From IMG/VR virus record IMGVR_UViG_3300033388_002747, positions 1 to 33,112 of that record: a stretch of DNA of 33,112 bases, one strand, 5' to 3'. Shown here in pieces: positions 14,725 through 21,203 of this stretch. Every line of letters begins with the position of its first letter. The first letter of the stretch is position 1. Source of the DNA: a virus. Below the pieces are notes generated by a model that had not been told where the DNA came from, made no database searches, and saw nothing but the letters and a program-made list of their open reading frames with translations. The position numbers and the translations under genes are program-made.

Positions 14725-14886
14725 ATGAGCGCATTGAATGATTGTCAGAGAATTGTAGACGGCAAGGTATTTGCTGAAAAGCAGATCACCAGGATATTCG
14801 CTTTGGCTATCCTGGAGCTTGAGGCACTGGCCAATAAGCCGAAAGCAAAGCCGAAAGCAAAGCCGAAAGCAAAGAAGGCACTGTAA
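14725..14886 (+). CDS. Small protein with lysine-rich KPKA repeat tail
   Basis: A 53-residue ORF with a strong CGGAGG site 6 nt before the ATG. Residues 1-37 look helical; the tail is made of three 12-bp repeats coding Lys-Pro-Lys-Ala units and ends KKAL. Such tails resemble histone H1 or phage DNA-binding tails. It is the first gene after the promoter and its stop overlaps the next ATG. DNA binding is inference. Confidence 0.7.
   Translation: MSALNDCQRIVDGKVFAEKQITRIFALAILELEALANKPKAKPKAKPKAKKAL
14836..14871 (+). repeat. Three 12-bp tandem repeats (KPKA codons)
   Basis: AAGCCGAAAGCA occurs three times in succession without mismatch (14836-14847, 14848-14859, 14860-14871), coding the basic tail of the 53-residue protein. 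Confidence 0.95.
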
Positions 14887-15383
14887 TGAGAGAGAAATTA
14901 AATTATTACGAGTGTGTTATGAATTGTGATATTATCTTTAAAAGTCGGGCAACACGGCCGGAAGAGATGGATAACATTTACGAGCCACCGATTAAGTATC
15001 GGACAAAGCGATTTTACCCAGCCGATCCTTATAAAAACCGGCAAGCTGATATTCTCGGATTGAGAGATGGACGGGAGCTTGAGCGATCATTTACAGAAAG
15101 GTTCGAGAAGAAAGTTAGCCGTCACCAACTCGACAAAGACGGCACACCAATGTCCGGTAGACGAGAATTAAAGCCAAAGTGGACAAAGATCAAGTTTGTC
15201 AAACTAGATCCTGAAGATGTCACCGAAAGCATACGAGCAAAAGTTTTAGTCCTACCTATGCGAGAAATTGATTTAAAACCTATCAAAACGAATGAAGGCA
15301 CGGATACCACGGCGCCTGCAAAACCAAGAGTTTATAAGAGGAAAAGGGTATCCAGTGCCAAAAAAGTTGGAGCGCAAGCTTAA
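14886..15383 (+). CDS. Hypothetical 165-residue protein
   Basis: ATG overlaps the previous TAA by one base. The protein is charged, with a basic, Pro-rich and probably flexible C-terminus (APAKPRVYKRKRVSSAKK). No known domain is visible. It sits between the terminase and portal genes, where phages often keep small head-related proteins. Function unknown. Confidence 0.7.
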   Translation: MREKLNYYECVMNCDIIFKSRATRPEEMDNIYEPPIKYRTKRFYPADPYKNRQADILGLRDGRELERSFTERFEKKVSRHQLDKDGTPMSGRRELKPKWTKIKFVKLDPEDVTESIRAKVLVLPMREIDLKPIKTNEGTDTTAPAKPRVYKRKRVSSAKKVGAQA

Positions 15384-15501
15384 ACTACAAGCCAAGAAAA
15401 AGTTCGGTAGTACTACCAGCCTAAGAGCCCGTAAGTATATTTACGGAACTTTACAAAAGAAAACATCCTGGAAACCCTCAAAAAAGAAGAAGAAAACATA
15501 A
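15355..15501 (+). CDS. Very basic 48-residue protein
   Basis: I prefer a GTG start at 15355, giving MPKKLERKLKLQAKKKF..., because AGGAAAAGGG precedes it with good spacing; upstream starts to 15292 lack such a site. The pattern with RARKYIYGTLQK in the middle and a poly-lysine end resembles short basic phage proteins found next to portal genes. It probably binds DNA or RNA, by composition only. It overlaps the end of the previous gene by 29 nt. Confidence 0.6.
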   Translation: MPKKLERKLKLQAKKKFGSTTSLRARKYIYGTLQKKTSWKPSKKKKKT

Positions 15502-15746
15502 TGGAAATTATTGTACGTCGAGGTGAACACAACGAAGGAATCCGAAAGGAATATACAGAGGAAAACCGTGAATACAGAAATAAGTTCCATGAAACACAGG
15601 AAGAATTTGAAAGAGCGGATATTAAAGACCTGGCAGTACGGCGTCGGTTCGCTATCAAGAAATCAAGGTTCCAGGATAAATCGCCTAAAAGTATAGCTGA
15701 GGCTGCCGCTTACCGGGATCTAATGGAGAAGGAAATCAATGGCTAA
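15501..15746 (+). CDS. Hypothetical 81-residue charged helical protein
   Basis: ATG overlaps the previous stop (TAATG). The protein is rich in E, R and K throughout, likely one long helix or coiled coil (YTEENREYRNKFHETQEEF). No recognisable family. Translationally linked on both sides (8-nt overlap with the next). Confidence 0.65.
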   Translation: MEIIVRRGEHNEGIRKEYTEENREYRNKFHETQEEFERADIKDLAVRRRFAIKKSRFQDKSPKSIAEAAAYRDLMEKEING

Positions 15747-15876
15747 AAAGAAATCAAAGGGTGGTGTTGCAGAATATAAGAAAGGAATGTCGGGACGTAA
15801 GATTAGAAGTAAAGGCAAGGGGCGTGGATTGGGACGTGGCAAAGGCTCCGGCCCCCGAGGGAAACCGAATGGCTGA
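15739..15876 (+). CDS. 45-residue Gly/Lys/Arg-rich protein
   Basis: A short ORF with GGAGAAGGAAA before its ATG. The product is nearly all K, G, R and S (MAKKKSKGGVAEYKKGMSG, then KGKGRGLGRGKG). Such composition suits RNA or DNA binding. Its stop overlaps the portal start by 8 nt. It is the third small basic protein in the gap between terminase and portal. Confidence 0.55.
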   Translation: MAKKKSKGGVAEYKKGMSGRKIRSKGKGRGLGRGKGSGPRGKPNG

Positions 15877-17524
15877 TCAAAAAGCTACAGATTTGCTTGA
15901 AGAATTCGGCCAGCTCAAACAGCGCCGGAATAACTGGGAGGGTGTTTGGACTGAGATTCAGGAGAATGTAATACCCCGACGTACAGGATTTGAGACACCT
16001 AAACCGCAAAGAGGTAAACGACACGATAGCCAGGTATATGATGGTTCTGCTCTTGGCGCTCTTACTCTTATGGCACAGGGATTCCAGGGTTATCAGTTAT
16101 CGCCTTCCTATCGATGGGCGAAAGTTAAAAGTACTTTTGAACCTCTTATGAAAATGAGAGATGTGCGATTATGGTTAACAAAAGTTGGAGATATACTTTT
16201 TTCACTTCTTGGCCGTAGTAACTTTTATCGGGAAATGCACGAGTATATTATGGACGCTGGCAGTTTTGGCACGGCTACATTATTCATTTCTGAGGATATG
16301 AAGAATTCACGAGTATGGTTCCAAACACGCCATCCACGGGAAATCTATATTGCAGAAGACGAGAATGAAGTAGTCAATACTGTATTTCGGCATACTGAAA
16401 TGTCTTTCAAACAAATGGTTGAGGCATTTGATGAAGACACTTTGCACAAGGATATTCGTAATGGTTGTGATGATAATCCTTATGATACTACGATGATTCT
16501 TCATGCTGTAAAACCGAACGAAAAGTATAATCCTGATAAAGCGGATTCCAAGTCCATGAAGTATGAAAGTACCTATATTGATATTGTAAATGAAATGATA
16601 ATCCGTGAAAGTGGGTTTAATGAAAATCCTTATGCAGTTTGGCGGTTTTATAAGAATAGTGATGAAGAATATGGCAGATCGCCTGCCTGGGATGCGCTCG
16701 GCGATATTAAAGCACTCCACCAATATTCAAAGACAAACACTACGGCGGCGCAGATGCTTGTCAATCCACCGTTAGATATACCTGATACGAGAAGAGGATT
16801 GGTTATTTATAAGCCTGGTGCAAGGAATTATCGGGAAGATGATCAAGAGATCAAAACCATGCAGACTGCAAATGCTACTTCTTATCATGTAGGTATTGAT
16901 AGAGAGAATCAGGTAAGAGAAGCAATTGAAAGAGCTTTTTATGTGCCGTTTTTTCTCATGATGGCCAACGCCGAAAAACAGATGACGGCCACAGAGATCA
17001 TGCGCAGAGACGAAGAAAAGGCAGTTATCCTGGGGCCGATGATTACCGGGTTAAATCATGATACGCTCAATCCGATGTTTGATAGATTATTTGATATTGC
17101 ATACCGTGCCGGTTGGTTGCCGCCTCCCCCAGAAATACTTTTGAGGGCTGGTGGTAAATTGGAAATAGATTATATGGGGCCGCTTGCTCAGGCACAAAGA
17201 CGGCACTTCTATTCAGAACCGTATCGTAGTGGCATGGTGGATTTAAGCGGTGTGGTACAATTTAATGAAATGATTCTTGATAATTTCAACTGGGATTATG
17301 TGGCTAAAGAAATTACAAGGGCAAATGGTTGGCCGGAAGAAGCGATTCATTCTGAAAGAGTTGTTGCTCAGGTACGGAAATTACGTCAACAGGCGATAGA
17401 AGAACAAAAGCAGCAACAGCAACTTGAAACAATAGGTAAAGCTGCACCAGGATTGAATCAGCCGGTCAAAGAGGATTCGATGTTAAGAAATATAGGGAAA
17501 CAAGCAGTTGCGGCAGCCGGATAA
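15869..17524 (+). CDS. Portal protein (head-to-tail connector, T7 gp8-like)
   Basis: ATG 15869 (MADQKATDLLEEF) preceded by GAGGG is chosen; the frame is open further upstream to 15761 but that part overlaps the small basic gene and has no family match. The 551-residue protein fits the Head-tail_con family (PF12236): an early RRNNWEGVWTEIQENVIPRR, GALTLMAQGFQGYQLSP, DAGSFGTATLFISED, and later YGRSPAWDALGDIKALHQYSK and TATEIMRRDEEKAVILGP. The C-terminus is Gln-rich. It forms the ring through which terminase pumps DNA and to which the tail adaptor binds. Confidence 0.95.
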   Translation: MADQKATDLLEEFGQLKQRRNNWEGVWTEIQENVIPRRTGFETPKPQRGKRHDSQVYDGSALGALTLMAQGFQGYQLSPSYRWAKVKSTFEPLMKMRDVRLWLTKVGDILFSLLGRSNFYREMHEYIMDAGSFGTATLFISEDMKNSRVWFQTRHPREIYIAEDENEVVNTVFRHTEMSFKQMVEAFDEDTLHKDIRNGCDDNPYDTTMILHAVKPNEKYNPDKADSKSMKYESTYIDIVNEMIIRESGFNENPYAVWRFYKNSDEEYGRSPAWDALGDIKALHQYSKTNTTAAQMLVNPPLDIPDTRRGLVIYKPGARNYREDDQEIKTMQTANATSYHVGIDRENQVREAIERAFYVPFFLMMANAEKQMTATEIMRRDEEKAVILGPMITGLNHDTLNPMFDRLFDIAYRAGWLPPPPEILLRAGGKLEIDYMGPLAQAQRRHFYSEPYRSGMVDLSGVVQFNEMILDNFNWDYVAKEITRANGWPEEAIHSERVVAQVRKLRQQAIEEQKQQQQLETIGKAAPGLNQPVKEDSMLRNIGKQAVAAAG

Positions 17525-17774
17525 ATTTACAGAGGATGCACGCATATTAAGAGGCGCTTTTGGAAATTTGGGCGGGCAGAAAGCCTTATATATACTTCTT
17601 GAAGCGGGAGGATATTTTGAGCAATCTAAAAGTCATGAGGATATGATCATTAGGAATTATTGGGTTGCTGTATTAGAGAAAATGGGAATATGGGTAAAAC
17701 CAGAAAGCAGACAAGCAAGCATTCAAAGAGCCTTGCATGATGCTTTTGAAAAGGATATAAAGGAAACAGAATGA
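17508..17774 (+). CDS. Bbp19-like small phage protein
   Basis: An 88-residue ORF from TTG 17508, overlapping the portal end by 17 nt and the scaffold start by 4 nt. The pattern RGAFGNLGGQKALYILLEAG, followed by a region ending NYWVAVLEKMGI, resembles the Bbp19-type proteins that sit beside the portal in BPP-1-like phages. The match is from memory of the pattern and is tentative. Role unknown. Confidence 0.65.
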   Translation: MRQPDKFTEDARILRGAFGNLGGQKALYILLEAGGYFEQSKSHEDMIIRNYWVAVLEKMGIWVKPESRQASIQRALHDAFEKDIKETE

Positions 17775-18595
17775 AAACTTTTAGTGATGTCCATATACAG
17801 TGGTTTGCTGAACCTGACTCGACTGGAACATCTCTGGCGACCGGCGCAGCCGATAATCAAACAGGGACTCAGGAGAACAATCAGGAAAGCAACGGAGAGC
17901 TACCGGAATGGATGGGCAATTTACCTGATGAGCTTAAAGATAAAAATATGGAGCGTTTCAAAGAGCCTTTGGACTTGGCGAAATCCTATATTGAGCTTGA
18001 GGCTAAAATCGGTAAATCTGTACAGATACCGGGAGCCGGTGCTTCACAAGAAGAGAAGGACAAATATTTTAAAAGGGTCGGACGTCCCGACTCATCGGAC
18101 GGATATGAACTCTCAAAAATAAAACTTCCCGAAGGGTCGAATCGAGACGAAGCTGCTGAAAAAGCATTTGCTGAAGAGATTTTCAAACAAGGCTATTCAA
18201 AGAAGCAGGGACAAGACACCTGGAAATATCTTCTGGATATGGCCGTAAGTGGAATGAAGAAATTAAAGAAAGAACAGGCAGACAAAATGAAGGTAGCGGA
18301 AGACAAATTGCGTGAGGACTTAGGTTCTGGATATGATGAAGGAAAAAAGTTGATGCAACGAGTTGTTGGTAGGTTCGCTGACAAGGAAGCAAGAGAGTTC
18401 TTAGAAGAAGGATTGGGCAATGATCCACGTGCGATTCGGTTTCTGATTGCGATTGGAAAAACGATGAGCGAGGATACTTTGGAAGGCAGAATTGCCGACA
18501 CAAAAGCAACGGAAGAAAAACCAGAGGCCGGTGTTCTGCAATATGATCAAAGTCCAGAAATGACGGGAGACAACCGTTATAGAGTAATTAAATGA
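17771..18595 (+). CDS. Capsid scaffolding protein
   Basis: A 274-residue, acidic and helical protein placed directly before the major capsid gene, the usual site of a scaffold. It has a disordered Gly/Thr/Asn-rich N-terminus, then LPDELKDKNMERFKEPLDLAKSY (around residue 51), typical of phage scaffold and assembly proteins, the V-GRPDSSDGYELSK segment near 103-115, and long helices. It would guide prohead assembly and then leave. AAGGAA precedes the ATG. Confidence 0.82.
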   Translation: MKTFSDVHIQWFAEPDSTGTSLATGAADNQTGTQENNQESNGELPEWMGNLPDELKDKNMERFKEPLDLAKSYIELEAKIGKSVQIPGAGASQEEKDKYFKRVGRPDSSDGYELSKIKLPEGSNRDEAAEKAFAEEIFKQGYSKKQGQDTWKYLLDMAVSGMKKLKKEQADKMKVAEDKLREDLGSGYDEGKKLMQRVVGRFADKEAREFLEEGLGNDPRAIRFLIAIGKTMSEDTLEGRIADTKATEEKPEAGVLQYDQSPEMTGDNRYRVIK

Positions 18596-18603
18596 CAAAG
18601 TAA

Positions 18604-18650
18604 CCGATTCAAAAGGATCGGGAAGCCTAAACAATCTTTGAGACTTAGGC
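18604..18650 (+). promoter_or_regulatory. Two stem-loops in the leader of the capsid gene
   Basis: CCGATTC-AAAA-GGATCGG (18604-18621) forms a 7-bp stem with one G-U pair and a tetraloop. GCCTAA (18625-18630) pairs with TTAGGC (18645-18650). No T-run follows either. They lie in the 106-nt gap before the major capsid gene and may stabilise or regulate that mRNA. Confidence 0.45.
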
Positions 18651-18701
18651 CATCGGCAATCCTTTAAATGAGTGGATTTAGCTCTTTAAGGAGAATAACT
18701 G

Positions 18702-19673
18702 ATGGCTGAAAAAGAAGTTAATGATTTAGGCGTTATCGAAATAGCGAAACGCACTAACAACGGAAATGTATTAACCACCAGTGAAGTACTTTCCAAAAAC
18801 AATGAGGTTCTACAGGACGCTGTCTGGCTTCCTGCCAATAACCTCGTTTCCCACGTACATAGCCGAAGACTCTCCCTGCCTGATGGTACTTGGCGCAAGT
18901 TAAACAAAGGCGCTGAAGTCACAGCATCTCAGACCAAACAAATCGTAGAAAATGTCGGAAGACTGGAATCCTGGAGCAGAATTGATGAGGCAACCCTCAG
19001 TGCTTTGCTTGGCGATAAAGTCAAGTTCAGAAATCAAGAGGATAATGCTTTCATCATGGGTCTTGGACAAACATTTGTCGAGACTTTTGTTGACGGAGAT
19101 ACGTCAACTGATGCGGAAAAGTTCGACGGACTAGATGTTCGTTTGGATTCTACCGGTACGATGGTCAAAAGCTGCGGCGGAAGCGGAAGCGACCTTACGT
19201 CAATGTATATCATACAGTGGGGCGAGAATATGTGTCACATGGTGTTTTTACCTGATGAGGGACATCCCTCTAAGGGTTCACCGGTAAAGGTAGCTGATCG
19301 TGGTTTACAACTGGTAGGCACGAGTACTCTGTATGACGCCTACCATACAAAATTCTCGCTTACAGCAGGATTTGCCTGTCATGATGACAGGTGTCTGGCG
19401 AGACTGGCTAATATCGAAGACGATGCGGCTGGTGCTAATATCATAGAACCGGACTATCTTGTCCAGGTTCTCAACGAAATGCTGTTCAGAGGCAAAGGTT
19501 CTTATATGTATTGCCACCAAATTGTACTCACTCAGTTGGACATTCTGGCAATGGATAAAAGTAATGTGCTTTACAACATAGGTAACCTATGGGGTGAACC
19601 GACAACTCGGTTTAGAACTACACCTGTGCGGCATCTCGAATCTATCGGCATTACTCAAAGCGCCGTGAGTTAG
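18702..19673 (+). CDS. Major capsid protein (BPP-1 Bbp17 / epsilon15-like)
   Basis: A 323-residue protein that matches the BPP-1-like major capsid family by pattern: VLSKNNEVLQDAVW near residue 29, LPDGTWRKLNKGAE around 59-72, a QTKQIVENVGRLESWS helix, a short region around EDNAFIMGLGQTF, the TSTDAEKFDGL segment, and a GSGSDLTSMYIIQWGENMCH strand. Length fits the family. It builds the HK97-type shell. An AAGGAGAA ribosome-binding site lies 7 nt before ATG. It is probably the most abundant protein encoded here. Confidence 0.95.
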   Translation: MAEKEVNDLGVIEIAKRTNNGNVLTTSEVLSKNNEVLQDAVWLPANNLVSHVHSRRLSLPDGTWRKLNKGAEVTASQTKQIVENVGRLESWSRIDEATLSALLGDKVKFRNQEDNAFIMGLGQTFVETFVDGDTSTDAEKFDGLDVRLDSTGTMVKSCGGSGSDLTSMYIIQWGENMCHMVFLPDEGHPSKGSPVKVADRGLQLVGTSTLYDAYHTKFSLTAGFACHDDRCLARLANIEDDAAGANIIEPDYLVQVLNEMLFRGKGSYMYCHQIVLTQLDILAMDKSNVLYNIGNLWGEPTTRFRTTPVRHLESIGITQSAVS

Positions 19674-19685
19674 GGGGTATAAAAA

Positions 19686-20123
19686 ATGATTGTAGATGAA
19701 AATTTGGAATTATGTGATGCACAGACAATGTGCGTGGCTGCTGCTGCGATCGACAGTGAAGACACTCTCGATTTGCAGGTAGCTGATCCACAGTACGGCG
19801 CTGGGACTCCTTTATGGTTGATTGTACAAACTCATACAGCATTTACCTGTACTACAGGAGCAACCACGTTTGTAGTGGATTTCAAGCATTCTGATAGTGG
19901 ATCCGGATCATGGGTTGATATTGCGACAAAAACTCACAACACAGCATCAGTCCCATTGGCGACACAGGGCGGGTACATAATGATACAACCGTTACCCGCT
20001 GCTGTGAGAAGGTATCTGAAGCTAGAGTTCACACCAGGGGCGACTTTGGATTTAGGGAAAGTGAGTGCTTACATCTCGAATTGTGCACCTAATACCCTTA
20101 TCCACGGAACAGACTCGATTTAA
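19686..20123 (+). CDS. Bbp16-like capsid cement protein
   Basis: A 145-residue beta-rich protein that opens with MIVDENLELCDAQ, the typical start of the Bbp16 family (jellyroll cement protein that locks the BPP-1 capsid). Strands such as FVVDFKHSDSGSGSWVDIA, then YLKLEFTPG, fit that fold. It directly follows the major capsid gene, as in BPP-1, and is followed by a strong hairpin. Confidence 0.88.
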   Translation: MIVDENLELCDAQTMCVAAAAIDSEDTLDLQVADPQYGAGTPLWLIVQTHTAFTCTTGATTFVVDFKHSDSGSGSWVDIATKTHNTASVPLATQGGYIMIQPLPAAVRRYLKLEFTPGATLDLGKVSAYISNCAPNTLIHGTDSI

Positions 20124-20129
20124 CAAATA

Positions 20130-20153
20130 GACCGGGGGAGAAATCCTCCGGTC
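20130..20153 (+). terminator. Strong hairpin after the capsid genes (attenuator/terminator)
   Basis: GACCGGGGG (20130-20138) pairs with CCTCCGGTC (20145-20153), a 9-bp GC-rich stem with one G-U pair and loop AGAAAT. CTTTAA follows, a poor T-run, so termination is probably partial. It would lower transcription of tail genes relative to the capsid and cement genes. Confidence 0.65.
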
Positions 20154-20166
20154 CTTTAAGGAGAAA

Positions 20167-20379
20167 ATGATGGCAAGAGCTTTCAACAGTGATAACGAAT
20201 TATGGACTGAAGTAAACACGTTGATCGATGCACTAGATGATGCGGCCAATTTGACTGCATTAGAACAGGCGAAACTCGCAGCTATTAATGCAAAGACATC
20301 ATGGGACGAAGGGGATATTTCAGCGTTTTGTGATCTTTTGCATGCATCAATGTTGCGATCTACCGGCACAACTGATTAA
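20167..20379 (+). CDS. Hypothetical 70-residue protein
   Basis: Two ATGs in a row (20167, 20170) follow AAGGAGAAA. The product is helical (LWTEVNTLIDALDDAANL), acidic, and of unknown family. It lies between the cement and tail adaptor genes, where small head-completion or head-decoration proteins are common. The leader CTTTAAGGAGAA is shared with the major capsid gene. Confidence 0.7.
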   Translation: MMARAFNSDNELWTEVNTLIDALDDAANLTALEQAKLAAINAKTSWDEGDISAFCDLLHASMLRSTGTTD

Positions 20380-20381
20380 TA

Positions 20382-21203
20382 ATGTCAGTTACTACAGAGG
20401 AACAAATCTGTAATATAGCCTTGTTCCATCTCGGTGAGGCTGAAATCTCTAACATATCCGGCACTGATACTACCTCAACTATTCTTGAAGAAGTATATGA
20501 CCAGAACCGAGACTTTGTCATGGAAGAATTTCCATGGCCCAGCGTTACCAAACGAACTTCATTGGCTCTGGCAGCAGAAATATCTATAACAGACATCAGT
20601 TCAGCGAAACCTGGGGTTGTAACCTGTTCAGCTCATACCTTTATAAATAATGACCTGGTAATATTCTCTGGTTGTGCTGCTGCCGGATTGACAGATATGG
20701 ATGGAAATGTATTCAGAGTATCAGGCAAAACAGACGATACTTTTGAACTGGAAGAATCGGATGGTGATGATGTAGACACAACCGGATATGGGACATATAC
20801 ATCCGGCGGATCGGTGCGGCGGTATGCTACGAGTGAGTGGGATTATGTTTATGATCTTCCTGATGATTGTCTTAAACCACTTAAAATATTGGATGAGTTA
20901 TGGGAAGAAGACACCGAATATGAATGGAAACGTGAAGGCAGTCTTATCTACTGTAACATTGAAGATGCGGCTTTAAAGTATACAAAAAAAGAAACTGATC
21001 CAGCCAACTACAGTTCTGCTTTAACTGAAGCTATCGCTTATCGATTAGGTTGGTTGGTATCAATACCTATTACCGGCAGCAAAGAGCTTAAAAATAATCT
21101 TTGGACTATGTACGACAGATTCATGAGAAAGACAAGAGGTTCAAGCGCCGAAGGTGGCGCATCACAAGATCAAGGGGAGGCTTTGTGGATCAATGCGAGG
21201 TAA
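20382..21203 (+). CDS. Tail adaptor (T7 gp11-like tail tubular protein A) with inserted FCCH-like domain
   Basis: A 273-residue protein. The N-terminal EEQICNIALFHLGEAEISNI and the region DQNRDFVMEEFPWPSV are typical of podovirus tail tubular protein A (adaptor). The C-terminal helix (YSSALTEAIAYRLGWLVS) also fits. Between them, about residues 77-148, is a beta domain with VVTCSAHTFINNDLVIFSG, then FRVSGKTDDTFEL and YTSGGSV. It resembles the E1-FCCH-type insertion found in several phage tail proteins. It connects portal and nozzle and is followed, with overlap, by the nozzle gene. Confidence 0.88.
   Translation: MSVTTEEQICNIALFHLGEAEISNISGTDTTSTILEEVYDQNRDFVMEEFPWPSVTKRTSLALAAEISITDISSAKPGVVTCSAHTFINNDLVIFSGCAAAGLTDMDGNVFRVSGKTDDTFELEESDGDDVDTTGYGTYTSGGSVRRYATSEWDYVYDLPDDCLKPLKILDELWEEDTEYEWKREGSLIYCNIEDAALKYTKKETDPANYSSALTEAIAYRLGWLVSIPITGSKELKNNLWTMYDRFMRKTRGSSAEGGASQDQGEALWINAR

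Noticed and set aside
15761-15868. Longer portal protein starting at 15761.
   Set aside because: The extension overlaps the small basic gene, has no ribosome-binding site, and lacks family resemblance, while ATG 15869 has GAGGG before it.
16307-16723. Reverse-strand ORF of 138 codons inside the portal gene.
   Set aside because: It lies opposite a well-supported gene, has no ribosome-binding site or family features, and looks like a shadow frame; the same holds for all minus-strand ORFs checked.
21154-21192. Longer nozzle protein from 21154.
   Set aside because: The conserved nozzle start follows ATG 21193; the extra residues are only the overlap with the adaptor gene.
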